Virus record (IMG/VR): IMGVR_UViG_3300031754_000001 | Location: 1 to 64,000 of that record | Direction: 5' to 3' (one strand) | DNA: 64,000 nt | From: a virus | In this document: positions 7,482-16,415 of the stretch, piece after piece | How the letters are laid out: each line of letters starts with the position of its first letter | Position numbering within the stretch: the stretch's first letter is position 1 | Made by a program: the position numbers and the translations under genes | The notes under the pieces: model-generated | The model's database searches: none | What the model saw: only the letters and a program-made list of their open reading frames with translations | What the model was told of the DNA's origin: nothing

Positions 7482-10393
7482 CATGGGTCTTATCGAGCGC
7501 ATTCAGGCAAGCCGTACTGAGAATCGCGTTATCGGAGGAGTACCCTGGCGATTATCGCCCGTGGGACTCGCCTTTCGTTAAGTTCTCCGCTGGCGGCCCC
7601 GTGCACCCGTCGCGGTCGTTTTACGGCCAGGACGAGGCGCTGGGCCTGCCCGCGCTGTACTCTGGGGCCAAGCTGCTGGCCGACTCGGTGGCCTCGCTGC
7701 CGCTGAAGATCTACACCCGGGGTGGCCTGGACGGCCGGGCGATCCGGTACCGGGGGCCGTCTGTCTTCGACATGCCCTCGGTTACCGGGACTACGTTCGA
7801 CTGGCTGTTCACCGCCATGACTTCGCTGGTGCTGCAGGGCAACGCGTGGGGATTCATCACCGGCCGGGACGGTTACGGCTATCCCACCGGGATCGAGTGG
7901 ATCCCGCCGCAGGACGTCTCGGTGATGGACGACGAGCAGCAGCCGTGGAACCCGCTGCGGTCGCGGATCTACGTGTACGGCCGTCTCATGGGCCGGGACG
8001 AGCTGTTCCACGTGAAGGCCTTCGCCGTGGCCGGCCGGACCGAGGGCATCAGCCCGCTGCGCGCGTTCGCGATGACCATCCTGGCCGGCATGGAGGCCCA
8101 GCGGTACGGCACCGACTGGTTCCGCAGCGGCGGGTTCCCGCCCGGCACGTTCCAGAATTCCGAGATCGAGATCGACGCGGACCAGGCCGAGGAGATCCGC
8201 GAGGCGCTGTCCGCCACCATCCGGCGCCGGGAGCCGCTGGTCTATGGTCGCGACTGGGATTACAAGCCCGTGGTCGTGCCGCCGAACGAGGCCCAGTTCA
8301 TCCAGGCCATGCAGATGAACGCCACCCAGGTCGCCGCCATTCTCGGGCTGCCCCCGGACCGGCTCGGCGGCACTAAGGGCGATAGTCTTACGTACAGTTG
8401 TGTTATGAAAGATACACAGATCCTTACGACTCGCGGCTGGTTGCAGTATGACCAGGTAGAAGCCGGGGACACCGCTCTGACACTGAATGTGGAGACCGGT
8501 ACGGCTGAATGGCAGCCGGTCCAGTCCGTACATATCTACCGCGACGGCCCGTATCCGGTGACGGAGTTCCGGTCACTGCGGCATTCATCGGCTACCACCG
8601 GAAACCACCGCTGGCCTGTTATGTTCGCGCACCGCGCATACGGAAACGGTTGGGCTTGGCGGACGACGGAGACGATGCCCTGGGACGCCCGGGTCGCGGC
8701 TGCGGCCCCGTATCAGGCACCAGATCAGCCGAAGTGGTCTGATGCGCTGACCGAGCTGATGGCTTGGTTCTGGACCGAAGGATGGATCGGCAATAACGGC
8801 CAGGTCACGATTACTCAGTCGGGTGCTGCCAATCCGCGGAATACGGCCAAGATCCGCGCCGTGCTCACTGAGCTGTTCGGCCCGGACGTGAAACTTACCG
8901 GCCGGTCACTGCTGGGCAGCAAGGGCTGGCAGAAGCGCGAGGCTGTCCGCGCCGAGCTGGAACGCGATGCTTCGCAGAGCAACCGGGTTATCGGGCGTAC
9001 ATGCGGGGTGGATCCGCATACGGTAGCGCTGGTCCGCGCGGGCAAAATCGATGGCCCAGGCTGGACCGAGGACACCGACAGCCGCCAGATCAGCCATTTC
9101 CGGTTGAATGCGCAAGCGGGATGGTTTCTGACCGAGCACGCGCCGGGCAAGGTAGTTACGACGGAGTTCCTCAGTCAGCTCACTCGCGCGCAGCTGGAGC
9201 TGTTCTATCAGGTATCTGTCGATGCGGACGGGACGCGCCGGACGGACGGCACGGACGGGGCCGTGATGGCGCAGAAGGATCGTGCCCGGCTGGAGTCCTT
9301 CCAGGTCGCGTGCGCGCTTACTGGCCGTGCCGCGGTAGTCCGAGGTCCGGACCGGAGCGGCATGTACCACGTCAGTATCCGGGTCAAGCCGTTCGTGAAG
9401 CCGAAAGGCCACGCCCGCCAGGTCAGCGAAAGCACCGCAGACCTTGTGTGGTGCGTGCAGACGCCGAACAAGACCTGGTTTGCCCGGCGTGACGGGACCT
9501 GCTACTTCACGGGGAACACGGTGGAGCAGTCGACCCTCCAGGTGATCGAGGCCCTGCGCCCGTGGCTGGTCCGGCTGGAGCACGCGTTCTTCCAGATCAT
9601 CCCCGCCAACCGGTACACCCGGTTCGACAGCGACGCGCTGCTGAAGACGGACCTGAAGACCCGGACCGAGATCTACAAGACCCAGCGGGACATGGGCTTG
9701 CGCAACACGGACGAGCTGCGCGACCTGGAGGACCTGGAGCCGCTGCCCGGCAAGGCCGGCGGGGAGAACATCCCGCTGGAGGTCATGGTCGCCATGGCCC
9801 GGTCGATCCGCGGCATCCCGAATTCCATGCTATCCGGCATCACCCTGGAGATGGACCTGGCCGCCGACCGGCTGGAGCAGCTGCAGAAGGAAGATCTCGC
9901 CCAGCCGGATACCGGCATGCCCTCCGCGCCCAGCGCGGACGCGATGCTCGGCCAGCTGGTCGGCGCGACCCGCAGCCACGACCCCGGCGAGCGGGACGAC
10001 GCCCGGCTGATCCTCGATTTCCTGGCTGCCCGGCGCCGGGCCAGGCGGATGCCCCGGGCCGAGCCCGAGTACATCGGTGCCTGGATCCCGTCTAAGCGTG
10101 AGCTGGTGCTGTCCGGGGTCAACGGTCACGATCACGGCGGCGTCAACGGACGTAAATCAGTCATGGATGTAGTACGGGCGACTTGGAGCGGTCCCGCCGG
10201 GACTGTTCCGCCAGAGCGTATTGCGCACGCTCGGATGCTGGCTGGTCAGCTGTTCGGTCTAAGTCAGACCCGGGACTCTCGTGATGCTGCGCTGTCCGTG
10301 CAGCAGTATGACGAATTGGTTCAGCTCATCCGTAAGCATCCGCCATGTGAATCAGCATTGATCGGAACCAATGGTTACGGGAGGGGTGGCTGA
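7454..10393 (+). CDS. portal protein interrupted by an intein (possible N-terminal frameshift)
   Basis: 979 residues before splicing. N-extein residues about 50-315 match HK97-type portals (LYSGAKLLADSVASLPLKIY, NAWGFITGRD, MNATQVAAILGLPPDRLGG); the C-extein resumes TVEQSTLQVIEALRPWL. The portal forms the dodecameric head vertex through which DNA passes. The intein occupies residues 316-688. A better start may be the ATG at 7482, which has a strong ribosome site and encodes MGLIERIQASRTENRV, typical of portal N-termini, but it is in a different frame and would need a -1 shift near 7545-7570. The C-terminal 100 residues are not conserved and overlap the antisense HNH gene. Confidence 0.85.
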   Translation: MSAGGGDTGPWVLSSAFRQAVLRIALSEEYPGDYRPWDSPFVKFSAGGPVHPSRSFYGQDEALGLPALYSGAKLLADSVASLPLKIYTRGGLDGRAIRYRGPSVFDMPSVTGTTFDWLFTAMTSLVLQGNAWGFITGRDGYGYPTGIEWIPPQDVSVMDDEQQPWNPLRSRIYVYGRLMGRDELFHVKAFAVAGRTEGISPLRAFAMTILAGMEAQRYGTDWFRSGGFPPGTFQNSEIEIDADQAEEIREALSATIRRREPLVYGRDWDYKPVVVPPNEAQFIQAMQMNATQVAAILGLPPDRLGGTKGDSLTYSCVMKDTQILTTRGWLQYDQVEAGDTALTLNVETGTAEWQPVQSVHIYRDGPYPVTEFRSLRHSSATTGNHRWPVMFAHRAYGNGWAWRTTETMPWDARVAAAAPYQAPDQPKWSDALTELMAWFWTEGWIGNNGQVTITQSGAANPRNTAKIRAVLTELFGPDVKLTGRSLLGSKGWQKREAVRAELERDASQSNRVIGRTCGVDPHTVALVRAGKIDGPGWTEDTDSRQISHFRLNAQAGWFLTEHAPGKVVTTEFLSQLTRAQLELFYQVSVDADGTRRTDGTDGAVMAQKDRARLESFQVACALTGRAAVVRGPDRSGMYHVSIRVKPFVKPKGHARQVSESTADLVWCVQTPNKTWFARRDGTCYFTGNTVEQSTLQVIEALRPWLVRLEHAFFQIIPANRYTRFDSDALLKTDLKTRTEIYKTQRDMGLRNTDELRDLEDLEPLPGKAGGENIPLEVMVAMARSIRGIPNSMLSGITLEMDLAADRLEQLQKEDLAQPDTGMPSAPSADAMLGQLVGATRSHDPGERDDARLILDFLAARRRARRMPRAEPEYIGAWIPSKRELVLSGVNGHDHGGVNGRKSVMDVVRATWSGPAGTVPPERIAHARMLAGQLFGLSQTRDSRDAALSVQQYDELVQLIRKHPPCESALIGTNGYGRGG
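8399..9517 (+). other. intein with LAGLIDADG homing endonuclease, in the portal gene
   Basis: 373 residues. It starts at Cys (CVMKDTQILTTRGWLQYDQV, block A) and has a block B-like TTGNHRW. Two LAGLIDADG-type helices are visible (LTELMAWFWTEGWIG and LELFYQVSVDADG), with an HTH-like segment between them (IGRTCGVDPHTVALV). It ends CYFTGN before a Thr +1 residue. The penultimate His usual in inteins is replaced by Gly, which is uncommon but known to be tolerated. Insertion is at the conserved portal segment GTKGDSLTYS-TVEQ. The DNA is less GC-rich than the exteins. Confidence 0.85.
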
Positions 10394-11226
10394 TGTACCA
10401 GGGTCTTCAGCCGCGCTTCTCGTATCGTCTCGACAGGGATCTTGCCCAGGTCGAACAGCCGGTGATGATTCGGGCAGAGCATGACGACGTTCTCCAGCGT
10501 GTCGTATCCGCCATTCTTCCGGGCCTCGATATGGCAGACGTCGCACGGTGCCAGGTTCCAGCCGCAGATCGCACACCGGTCATGGAACTCCCGGCGGATC
10601 ATCATCCGGAAGGTGCTCGGGCTGGTGTAGACACCGTTGCTTGGCCGTCGCCCGGTCATGGCTTTCGCGTGGCCGATCCTCCGGCACTCCTTAGAGCAGT
10701 AGATGTTGCTACCGTAAACGTTGCCGGACGAGCCGAAGCGAATTCCGATGCTCATGCTGGCCACGCTGACCTTGAACTCGCGGGCGAGAGCAGTCATGGT
10801 CTCCCCGTCCGAGTTCCGGCGGCGGCATACGGCCAGGATCTCTTCTGTCAGCTTTTTCGACCCGTGATTGCCCTGCCGGGCAGGTCCTTGCTGCGAGGGC
10901 AGGTACTCGACCGGCTTACCGCAGGCCGCGCAGGGCGCAGTCTGCCGTTCCTTGCGCGGGTGCGGCGGATTGCGCTTCTGGTACGCGAACTTGCAAGGGT
11001 TCCCGCAGAATTTCGCGCGCTGTCGCGCCTTCGGGCTGTCAAACCACGGAATCGGGCCATTACATTCCGTACACCTTTTGCCTGGAATGAATTCGGATCG
11101 CGTGCGACGGCAGGCTTCACTGCAGTATTTCGCATGATCTCTTTCGTATGCGCCGGGCTTCCACGGTATCGGGTCGCCGCAGTTAACACACGTTTTACCT
11201 GGGATTACGTCGGGATGTCCGCTCAT
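10375..11226 (-). CDS. HNH homing endonuclease with zinc fingers, antisense between portal and protease
   Basis: 283 residues from the ATG that begins MSGHPDVIPGKTCVNC. The N-terminal half has repeated Cys-pair zinc ribbons (CVNCGDPIPW, CTECNGPIPW, CAACGKPVEY, each followed by a second Cys pair), then an HTH-like stretch (ALAREFKVSVASMSIG). The C-terminal HNH motif is CAICGWNLAPCDVCHIEARK with DTLENVVMLCPNHHRLFD. Such free-standing HNH enzymes cut DNA at intron-less or intein-less alleles. It is inserted against the direction of the head genes and overlaps the portal 3' end by 19 bases, consistent with a mobile insertion. Confidence 0.85.
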   Translation of the reverse strand: MSGHPDVIPGKTCVNCGDPIPWKPGAYERDHAKYCSEACRRTRSEFIPGKRCTECNGPIPWFDSPKARQRAKFCGNPCKFAYQKRNPPHPRKERQTAPCAACGKPVEYLPSQQGPARQGNHGSKKLTEEILAVCRRRNSDGETMTALAREFKVSVASMSIGIRFGSSGNVYGSNIYCSKECRRIGHAKAMTGRRPSNGVYTSPSTFRMMIRREFHDRCAICGWNLAPCDVCHIEARKNGGYDTLENVVMLCPNHHRLFDLGKIPVETIREARLKTLVHQPPLP

Positions 11227-11252
11227 GACATCAGTATATGCGGAGGTTTGCA

Positions 11253-12290
11253 ATGTCCGAACTGACTTCACAGCGCGCAACGCTTTCGACACAGGCGGTG
11301 AATGACCTCCCGGACTCTGCATTCGCCCATATTGAACCGGGGGGTACGAAAGACGCGCAAGGGAAGACGGTTCCCCGCTCTAAGCGGCATTTCCCCGTGC
11401 ACGACGAGGCGCACACCCGCAATGCCCTGTCCCGGGCGCCGCAGTCGCCGTTCGGCAAGGCCGCCATGCCGAAGATCCTCAGCGCCGCGCGCAAGTTCGG
11501 GATCAAGGTATCGGCCGACCAGCGCGCCGCCTTCGGCCTGGACGTGACCCTGGACAGCTTCCCGGAGCGCCGGTTCACCCGGTTCCCGCCGGAGGTCCGG
11601 CAGAAGAACGAGCACGGCCCGCAGTTCATCTACGGGTATGCCGCCGCTTTCGGCAAGCTGTCGCGGAAACTCGGGGGCTTCGTGGAGCAGGTAGACACGC
11701 TGGCCTTCAACGAGTCCAAGACCCAGGGCTGGCCGGATGTCGTCTGCCGGTACAACCACAAGGACGACTCGCTGCTCGGCACTACCTACGCCAGGACGCT
11801 GCGGCTGGCCACCGATTCCACCGGCCTGGCCTATGAGGTGGAACCGCCGCAGGCCCGCGCCGACGTGCTGGAGTACGTGACCCGCGGTGACGTCCGGCAC
11901 AGCAGCTTCGCCTTCCGCGTGTATCCCGGCGGGGATGAGTGGGGTGTCAGCGAGTTCAACTACCCGATGAGGACCTTGCTGTCGGTGCAGCTGGTGGACG
12001 TGGCCCCGGTCCTGGACCCGGCCTATCCGGATGCCACCGCCGGCGCACGCGCGATGAACGGCGCGATCGAGTCGCTGGCCGCCTGGGTGCAGGCAGACGT
12101 GGAGGAGGTCCGGAGCCGGGTCGGCGAGGGCCGGGCGATGGAGTTCTTCAAGCGCGTGAGCGTGGACGGCGGCAGCAAGCCCAAGCCCGAGCAGCGCAAG
12201 CCCGCGCCGCGTCCGGTGATGACCGGCGCCCAGGCCCTGCTTGCCCTGCAGGCCAACATGGAGGATCCCTGGGTCGGAGAGGACGACTGA
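11253..12290 (+). CDS. HK97-type prohead protease fused to an N-terminal extension
   Basis: 345 residues; the ATG has CGGAGG six bases upstream. Residues about 110-250 carry the U35 protease core: FIYGYAAAFGKLS, VVCRYNHKDDSLLGTT with the catalytic His, and DVRHSSFAFRVYP with the Ser. The enzyme cleaves capsid scaffold domains during prohead maturation. The first 100 residues (DLPDSAFAHIEPGG, RHFPVHDEAHTRNALSRAP) resemble a domain seen fused to actinophage proteases and bacterial proteins of unknown role. The C-terminus is basic and may act as scaffold. It lies immediately upstream of the capsid gene. Confidence 0.9.
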   Translation: MSELTSQRATLSTQAVNDLPDSAFAHIEPGGTKDAQGKTVPRSKRHFPVHDEAHTRNALSRAPQSPFGKAAMPKILSAARKFGIKVSADQRAAFGLDVTLDSFPERRFTRFPPEVRQKNEHGPQFIYGYAAAFGKLSRKLGGFVEQVDTLAFNESKTQGWPDVVCRYNHKDDSLLGTTYARTLRLATDSTGLAYEVEPPQARADVLEYVTRGDVRHSSFAFRVYPGGDEWGVSEFNYPMRTLLSVQLVDVAPVLDPAYPDATAGARAMNGAIESLAAWVQADVEEVRSRVGEGRAMEFFKRVSVDGGSKPKPEQRKPAPRPVMTGAQALLALQANMEDPWVGEDD

Positions 12291-12309
12291 ATCGTATAGA
12301 CGGGGAGAT

Positions 12310-12411
12310 TTAACCCGTTCAGTAAGGAAAACAGAATATATCTGCTGTGGCCGTAGCTGCGTAGGCGTACGGACGGAGCCAGTGCAGATGGCAACCGAAC
12401 AGGAGGAGAAC
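12310..12411 (+). promoter_or_regulatory. leader of the major capsid gene
   Basis: The non-coding gap contains GGCCGTAGCTGC, GGCGTACGGACGGAGCC and finally AGGAGG five bases before the ATG. Nearly the same blocks (GCCCGTAGCTGCC, GGCGTACGGATGTGGAGCC) precede the major tail gene at 60347, so the two most abundant virion proteins share a leader. The -10 is less certain here: TAACCC at 12310 or TATATCT further on. Confidence 0.5.
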
Positions 12412-13677
12412 ATGCCATCTGAAGTGGCCAAGCGGCTCCGTGATCGCAGGCTGAACGTCTGGAATGAGGCCAAGGGCCTCGCCGAGTCCGCGGCGACGGA
12501 GAACCGCGCGCTGACGGACGAGGAGCAGGGCAAGTGGGACGCCCTGCAGGAGGAGATGGGCAAGCTCGACACCCGGATCCGCGCGGTGCTGGACACCGAG
12601 AAGCGGGCAAAGGAGGCCGAGGACGCGTTCGACGCGCTGTCCGGCCGCAAGCCCGACGCGGGCCAGGCAGCCCGCACGGCCGGCGGCGGCAAGATGCTGG
12701 ACGAGATCCGCAAGTGGGCGCGCGGCGATGAGGGAGCCGCCCGGCACCTGGAGATCCGGCGCGACGCGGCTCTCGGCCCGATCAACTACCGGATCCTGAC
12801 CACGGCGGGCCAGTCAGGAGGCACAAACGCAAGCAGCATCGTGCCGACTGATTTTTACGACATGCTCATCGCACACCTGATCGAAGTCAGCGGTGTCATG
12901 CAGTGCGGACCCACCGTGCTGAACACGGGCGGCGGCGAGACGTTGCAGGTGCCGAAGACGACAGCACATTCGACCGCGGCCTCGGCGGCGCAGGCGGGCA
13001 ACCTGCCGACTGCGGACCCGGCGTTTTCCATGCAGCCGTTGAGTGCGTACAAGTACGGCATCATGCTGCAGGTCGCCCGGGAGCTGATCGATGACACGGC
13101 CGTTGACCTGCTCGGATATCTTGCTATGCAAGCCGGGCGGGCGCTCGGCAACGCTTTCGGCACCGACCTGGTGAACGGCTCCGGCGCGAGCCAGCCAGCC
13201 GGCGTCGTCACCGTCGCCTCCGCGGGCGTCACCGGCTCCGTGACCGGTGTCTCGGGTGCTCCCTCGTACGCGAACCTGGTGGATCTTGAGTACAGCGTGA
13301 TCGCTCCTTACCGTCAGTCACGGTCCTGCTACTGGCTGGCAGCGGACAAGACGATCGGCTCGTTCAGGAAGATCACCGATACGGTCGGCAGGCCCATCTG
13401 GGAGCCGTCCGCCGTCCTGGGCTCCCCGGACCTGCTGCTCGGCAAGCCCCTGGTGGCCGACCCGTTCATGCCCGCGCTGGCCACCTCGGCCAAGTCGATC
13501 GCGTTCGGCGACTTCAGCCAGTACTTCGTCCGCCTGGTCGGCGGGGTCCGGTTCGAGCGCAGTGACGACTTCGCGTTCGGCTCGGACCTGGTGACGTTCC
13601 GCGCGATCCTGCGCGGCGACGGCACCCTGGTCGACCGGACCGGCGCAATCCGGCTTTACGTTGGGGCGTCCACCTGA
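12412..13677 (+). CDS. major capsid protein (HK97 fold)
   Basis: 421 residues; the start is fixed by AGGAGG five bases before ATG. Residues 1-90 form a charged coiled coil (RLRDRRLNVWNEAKGLAES, then ALQEEMGKLDTRIRAVLDTE), the delta domain removed by the protease. The HK97 body follows: VPTDFYDMLIAHLIEVSGVM, the E-loop region with VPKTTAHSTA, KYGIMLQVARELIDDTAVD in the spine helix, and DFSQYFVRLVGGVRFERSDDFAFGSDLV split across the P and A domains. It forms the icosahedral shell. Clear family match. Confidence 0.95.
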   Translation: MPSEVAKRLRDRRLNVWNEAKGLAESAATENRALTDEEQGKWDALQEEMGKLDTRIRAVLDTEKRAKEAEDAFDALSGRKPDAGQAARTAGGGKMLDEIRKWARGDEGAARHLEIRRDAALGPINYRILTTAGQSGGTNASSIVPTDFYDMLIAHLIEVSGVMQCGPTVLNTGGGETLQVPKTTAHSTAASAAQAGNLPTADPAFSMQPLSAYKYGIMLQVARELIDDTAVDLLGYLAMQAGRALGNAFGTDLVNGSGASQPAGVVTVASAGVTGSVTGVSGAPSYANLVDLEYSVIAPYRQSRSCYWLAADKTIGSFRKITDTVGRPIWEPSAVLGSPDLLLGKPLVADPFMPALATSAKSIAFGDFSQYFVRLVGGVRFERSDDFAFGSDLVTFRAILRGDGTLVDRTGAIRLYVGAST

Positions 13678-13765
13678 CCCGGTTCGGGCAGCAATCGTTC
13701 CCCGCCCGCGCCGGCGTCCGTGCCGCGGGCGCGGGCGGGGAAGTCACGGTAAGGAGAGGGCCGCC

Positions 13766-14350
13766 ATGGCCGAGACCATGCTCATCCGGATGCGCTTCCA
13801 GATGTCTGGGGGCCGTCATGACAACCGGCCGTGGCCTCCCGCCGGGACGGATTTCGAGGTACCCGCCTGGGAGGGCCGGGACCTGATCCGCGGCGAGATG
13901 GCTGACCCGGCAGACGAGCAGGCCCGGAAAGACTGGCAGGCTGAGCAGGAGCGGCGTGCGGGACCGTCCCCGGGCCATCCGTCCAAGCTGGACCCGCGCC
14001 CGGCGGCGGACCCGGGTGCCTCCGTGCCCGCGGTGCTCTCGGAACCTGCCGAGACTGCGGCCGGCCCGGTAGCGAAACCGGGCAGGGCCGGAGATCCGGA
14101 GCCGGAACCGGAGCCATCTGCGGCCGGGTCCGTGGCCGGTAACCGGGCCGGCGAGGCCGGGAGTACGGCTGAGGAAGCGGGCGCCGCGGAGCCTGTCACT
14201 GAGCCCCCGGCCCCCGGCCCGGACGTTCCCGGCCCGTCCTCGCCCAAGCAGGCCTGGATCAGCTACGCCGTGACCCAGGGTGCAGAGCCTGATACAGCCA
14301 GCGCGATGACGAAAGCAGATTTGATGTCTCGCTACGGGGGCCGACTCTGA
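13766..14350 (+). CDS. capsid-proximal protein with C-terminal helical module
   Basis: 194 residues with AAGGAGAGG before the ATG. The N-terminal 50 residues look globular (FQMSGGRHDNRPWPPAGTDF). Residues 60-155 are a Pro/Glu/Ala-rich linker. The C-terminal 35 residues (AWISYAVTQGAEPDTASAM, then TKADLMSRYG) resemble the short LEM/Rho-N-like helix pairs found at the end of actinophage head proteins. It may be a head accessory protein; position after the capsid gene supports this. Confidence 0.6.
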   Translation: MAETMLIRMRFQMSGGRHDNRPWPPAGTDFEVPAWEGRDLIRGEMADPADEQARKDWQAEQERRAGPSPGHPSKLDPRPAADPGASVPAVLSEPAETAAGPVAKPGRAGDPEPEPEPSAAGSVAGNRAGEAGSTAEEAGAAEPVTEPPAPGPDVPGPSSPKQAWISYAVTQGAEPDTASAMTKADLMSRYGGRL

Positions 14351-14694
14351 GCAACAGCCGCCGTCTCCGGCTCTCCGCCGCCGCCAGGACCGCGCTGCCC
14401 CGGTGCGGGACCTGCGGCGGCCGGATCGGCGCGGGCGAGGACCGGATCGAGCTGCACGACGGGCGGCTGGTCTGCGTGCGCTGCCGGGACCGGGGCGTGC
14501 TCGTGAAACGGCTGCCCTGCGGTCACCTGGCGATGCCCGGGACGATGGTGATCTCGGACAGCGCCGACCAGTCCAATTTCCAGTGCATCCGGTGTTCGCC
14601 GCATGCCCGCCTGCCCAGGGGCTATCCTGGGACTAGCGATGCAGTCGCCCGCGGCCTACCGGGAGCCGGGCTCCACATGACGAGGAGCCCCTGA
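14347..14694 (+). CDS. zinc-ribbon protein, probably starting at CTG
   Basis: The frame reads PRCGTCGGRIGAGEDRIE, then LVCVRCRDRGVLVKRLPCG and later FQCIRCSPHARLP, giving three Cys pairs. No ATG, GTG or TTG precedes the first Cys pair in frame; a CTG at 14347 overlaps the upstream TGA and has GGGGG eight bases before it. A GTG at 14476 would drop the first zinc knuckle. The 3' end overlaps the promoter and ATG of the next gene. Function unknown. Confidence 0.5.
   Translation: MSNSRRLRLSAAARTALPRCGTCGGRIGAGEDRIELHDGRLVCVRCRDRGVLVKRLPCGHLAMPGTMVISDSADQSNFQCIRCSPHARLPRGYPGTSDAVARGLPGAGLHMTRSP
14623..14693 (+). promoter_or_regulatory. promoter and SD-sequestering hairpin
   Basis: TATCCT as -10, then GGGAGCCGGG. 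GGGCTCC, nine bases and GGAGCCC form a perfect 7-bp hairpin whose 3' strand holds the GGAG ribosome site for the ATG at 14694. Confidence 0.5.
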
Positions 14695-15290
14695 TGGCCA
14701 TCTCCCCCGCGCACCGGCCGGATGACAACTCCGCGCGGCCTGGCAGCAACGTATCCGGCACTGACTCAAGCCGGGCATTCTCCGGCACTGACAGTCATGA
14801 CGACGACCCCACCAACATGACCGGGCAGTACCCGCCGGGCGGCTGGGGCAACGCGATCTTCGGCGGCCCGCTGCCGGCCGGGACCGGGGCGCCGGGCACT
14901 CAGGGCGCCACGCAGTCAGCGGCGTCCGACCCGACCAACGAGCCGGGGCAGACGCGGGACGGCCTCACCGGGGTCAGCGAGCACGACATCACCTCGACCG
15001 GCGCGCCCGGCACGCCGACCGCGGTGCCCGATGCCGCCAACGATTCCTCCGGTGACACCCTCGTCTCATTCACCGCACCCGGTTCGTACTCCTCGGGCAC
15101 TTACCAGTCCGAGACCTTGCACGATGACCTGGCCGGCCCGGCTGACTCCACCCAGGCCAACGACCAGGGCTACGCGACGGGCGGCCCGCAGCTGCCCGGC
15201 CTGAAAGGCAACGAGCCGCAGGCCGGCAGTGCCCGGTACCAGCCGGCCGGCGGGCACGTGCTGCGCGGCGGCCGGGCAGTCAGGGGCTGA
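14694..15290 (+). CDS. Gly/Ser/Thr/Asp-rich low-complexity protein
   Basis: 198 residues dominated by G, T, S, D, P and A, without hydrophobic core segments, Cys or clear domains (for example GTDSSRAFSGTDSHDDD). Such disordered proteins in head-gene neighbourhoods may be scaffolds or decorations, but no function can be assigned. The start sits behind a hairpin leader, so it is probably well expressed. Confidence 0.55.
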   Translation: MAISPAHRPDDNSARPGSNVSGTDSSRAFSGTDSHDDDPTNMTGQYPPGGWGNAIFGGPLPAGTGAPGTQGATQSAASDPTNEPGQTRDGLTGVSEHDITSTGAPGTPTAVPDAANDSSGDTLVSFTAPGSYSSGTYQSETLHDDLAGPADSTQANDQGYATGGPQLPGLKGNEPQAGSARYQPAGGHVLRGGRAVRG

Positions 15291-15292
15291 TC

Positions 15293-15493
15293 ATGTCCGG
15301 TGTCCTGGCGTTCAGGACTGGCTGCCTGTGCGCGGGCAGCGGGTGCGGCGGTCACCTGGATCTCGTCCAGCTGGCGTCTGTTGCCGTGAACCCGATCGGC
15401 TGGCAAGGGCCGGCGCAGCACACCTGGACCCGGGCCTGCGACGGGCACCACCCGCCGGGTTCGTGCCCGGGAACTCCGGAGCGGGCGGGTTGA
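15293..15493 (+). CDS. small Cys/His-containing hypothetical protein
   Basis: 66 residues beginning MSGVLAFRTGCLCAGSGCGG and ending with a Cys/His-rich segment (TRACDGHHPPGSCPG). The paired Cys suggest a metal-binding knuckle. It starts two bases after the previous stop. Confidence 0.5.
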   Translation: MSGVLAFRTGCLCAGSGCGGHLDLVQLASVAVNPIGWQGPAQHTWTRACDGHHPPGSCPGTPERAG

Positions 15494-15496
15494 GCC

Positions 15497-15778
15497 ATGC
15501 AGGACCTGAGCAATATGGCCCGTTCCTCGATGTGGCCCACGTCGCAGGAAGGCGGCAATATGCAGGCCACGTCGTCCGAGGCCATGACCGCGCCCGGCAG
15601 CCAGCCGGTTGACAAGCTGGTGGACCGGGCCGTCCAGATGGACCCGGCCGTGGAAATGGGCAAGGCCATCCCGGTGGGCACGGACGGGAAGCCGCAGGCC
15701 CGCGGGCAGGCCTGGGTCAGGCCCGGGGAACCCGCCTGGGGCAGGACGACGACGCCTGATGTGGTGAGGAAGGCATAA
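15497..15778 (+). CDS. hypothetical 93-residue protein
   Basis: Polar, Met-rich protein with a short helix (PVDKLVDRAVQMDPAVEMGK) and a C-terminal RGQAWVRPGEPAWGR segment. It is in the compact head-accessory cluster with near-zero spacing. No family recognised. Confidence 0.5.
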   Translation: MQDLSNMARSSMWPTSQEGGNMQATSSEAMTAPGSQPVDKLVDRAVQMDPAVEMGKAIPVGTDGKPQARGQAWVRPGEPAWGRTTTPDVVRKA

Positions 15779-15779
15779 G

Positions 15780-16163
15780 GTGGCTTCTCTCCCGGCTGGC
15801 AGCGACCCGCGGCTGAAGGGCGCGTCAGCCCTGGTGCTCAGCGGGGAGCTGACCGAGGGTGTCAGCGACCTGTCTGAGGCGATGACCGCATCGGGCGGCG
15901 TGCCCGCCCTGCGCGAGGTGAACCAGGACCGCTCCCACCCGGACGCGCCCCTGGTCGAAGAACAACCGCCCGGGAATTACCGGCGGCTGGTGCCCGGTGC
16001 CGCGGGCGGGCACGCGGACGGCAGCTGGCATACCGTCTCGCCGTCCGGACCGCGGGGACCGGTCAAGACCGGGTTCCCGCCCAGGCCGAGAGCGGACCTG
16101 GACCCGGCCCGGCCCGCCGGGAGCGCGATAGCGCCGGAAAACGTCGATTCCAGGAGGACATGA
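15780..16163 (+). CDS. hypothetical 127-residue protein
   Basis: GTG start one base after the preceding TAA. An Ala/Leu/Ser N-terminal helix (ALVLSGELTEGVSDLSEAM) is followed by a Pro/Arg-rich disordered C-terminus. No family recognised. Confidence 0.5.
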   Translation: MASLPAGSDPRLKGASALVLSGELTEGVSDLSEAMTASGGVPALREVNQDRSHPDAPLVEEQPPGNYRRLVPGAAGGHADGSWHTVSPSGPRGPVKTGFPPRPRADLDPARPAGSAIAPENVDSRRT

Positions 16164-16414
16164 TGGCAAGTGCACCAGACCCGGTTACCAGCCCGCCAGC
16201 CCTGCCATGGCAGCCGTACGACGCGAGTGCCCCGGGAGCCGCGGAAGACCAGACCGCGCCGCTGACGATCTATGACGCGGTGCCCGGGGATGCCGGCGGC
16301 GGACCGTGGCGGAAGATCCAGGAAGCCGGGGCCGCTGACTGGGCGACCGGCAAGGTGACCGGGGACTGGCCGTCCAATGGCGCGTCCGGCGACGGCGGCT
16401 GGAAGCAGGCCTGA
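16163..16414 (+). CDS. hypothetical acidic 83-residue protein
   Basis: The ATG overlaps the preceding TGA. Pro/Ala/Gly/Trp-rich with LTIYDAVPGDAGGGPWRK. No Cys and no membrane segment. Family unknown. Confidence 0.45.
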   Translation: MASAPDPVTSPPALPWQPYDASAPGAAEDQTAPLTIYDAVPGDAGGGPWRKIQEAGAADWATGKVTGDWPSNGASGDGGWKQA

Positions 16415-16415
16415 C

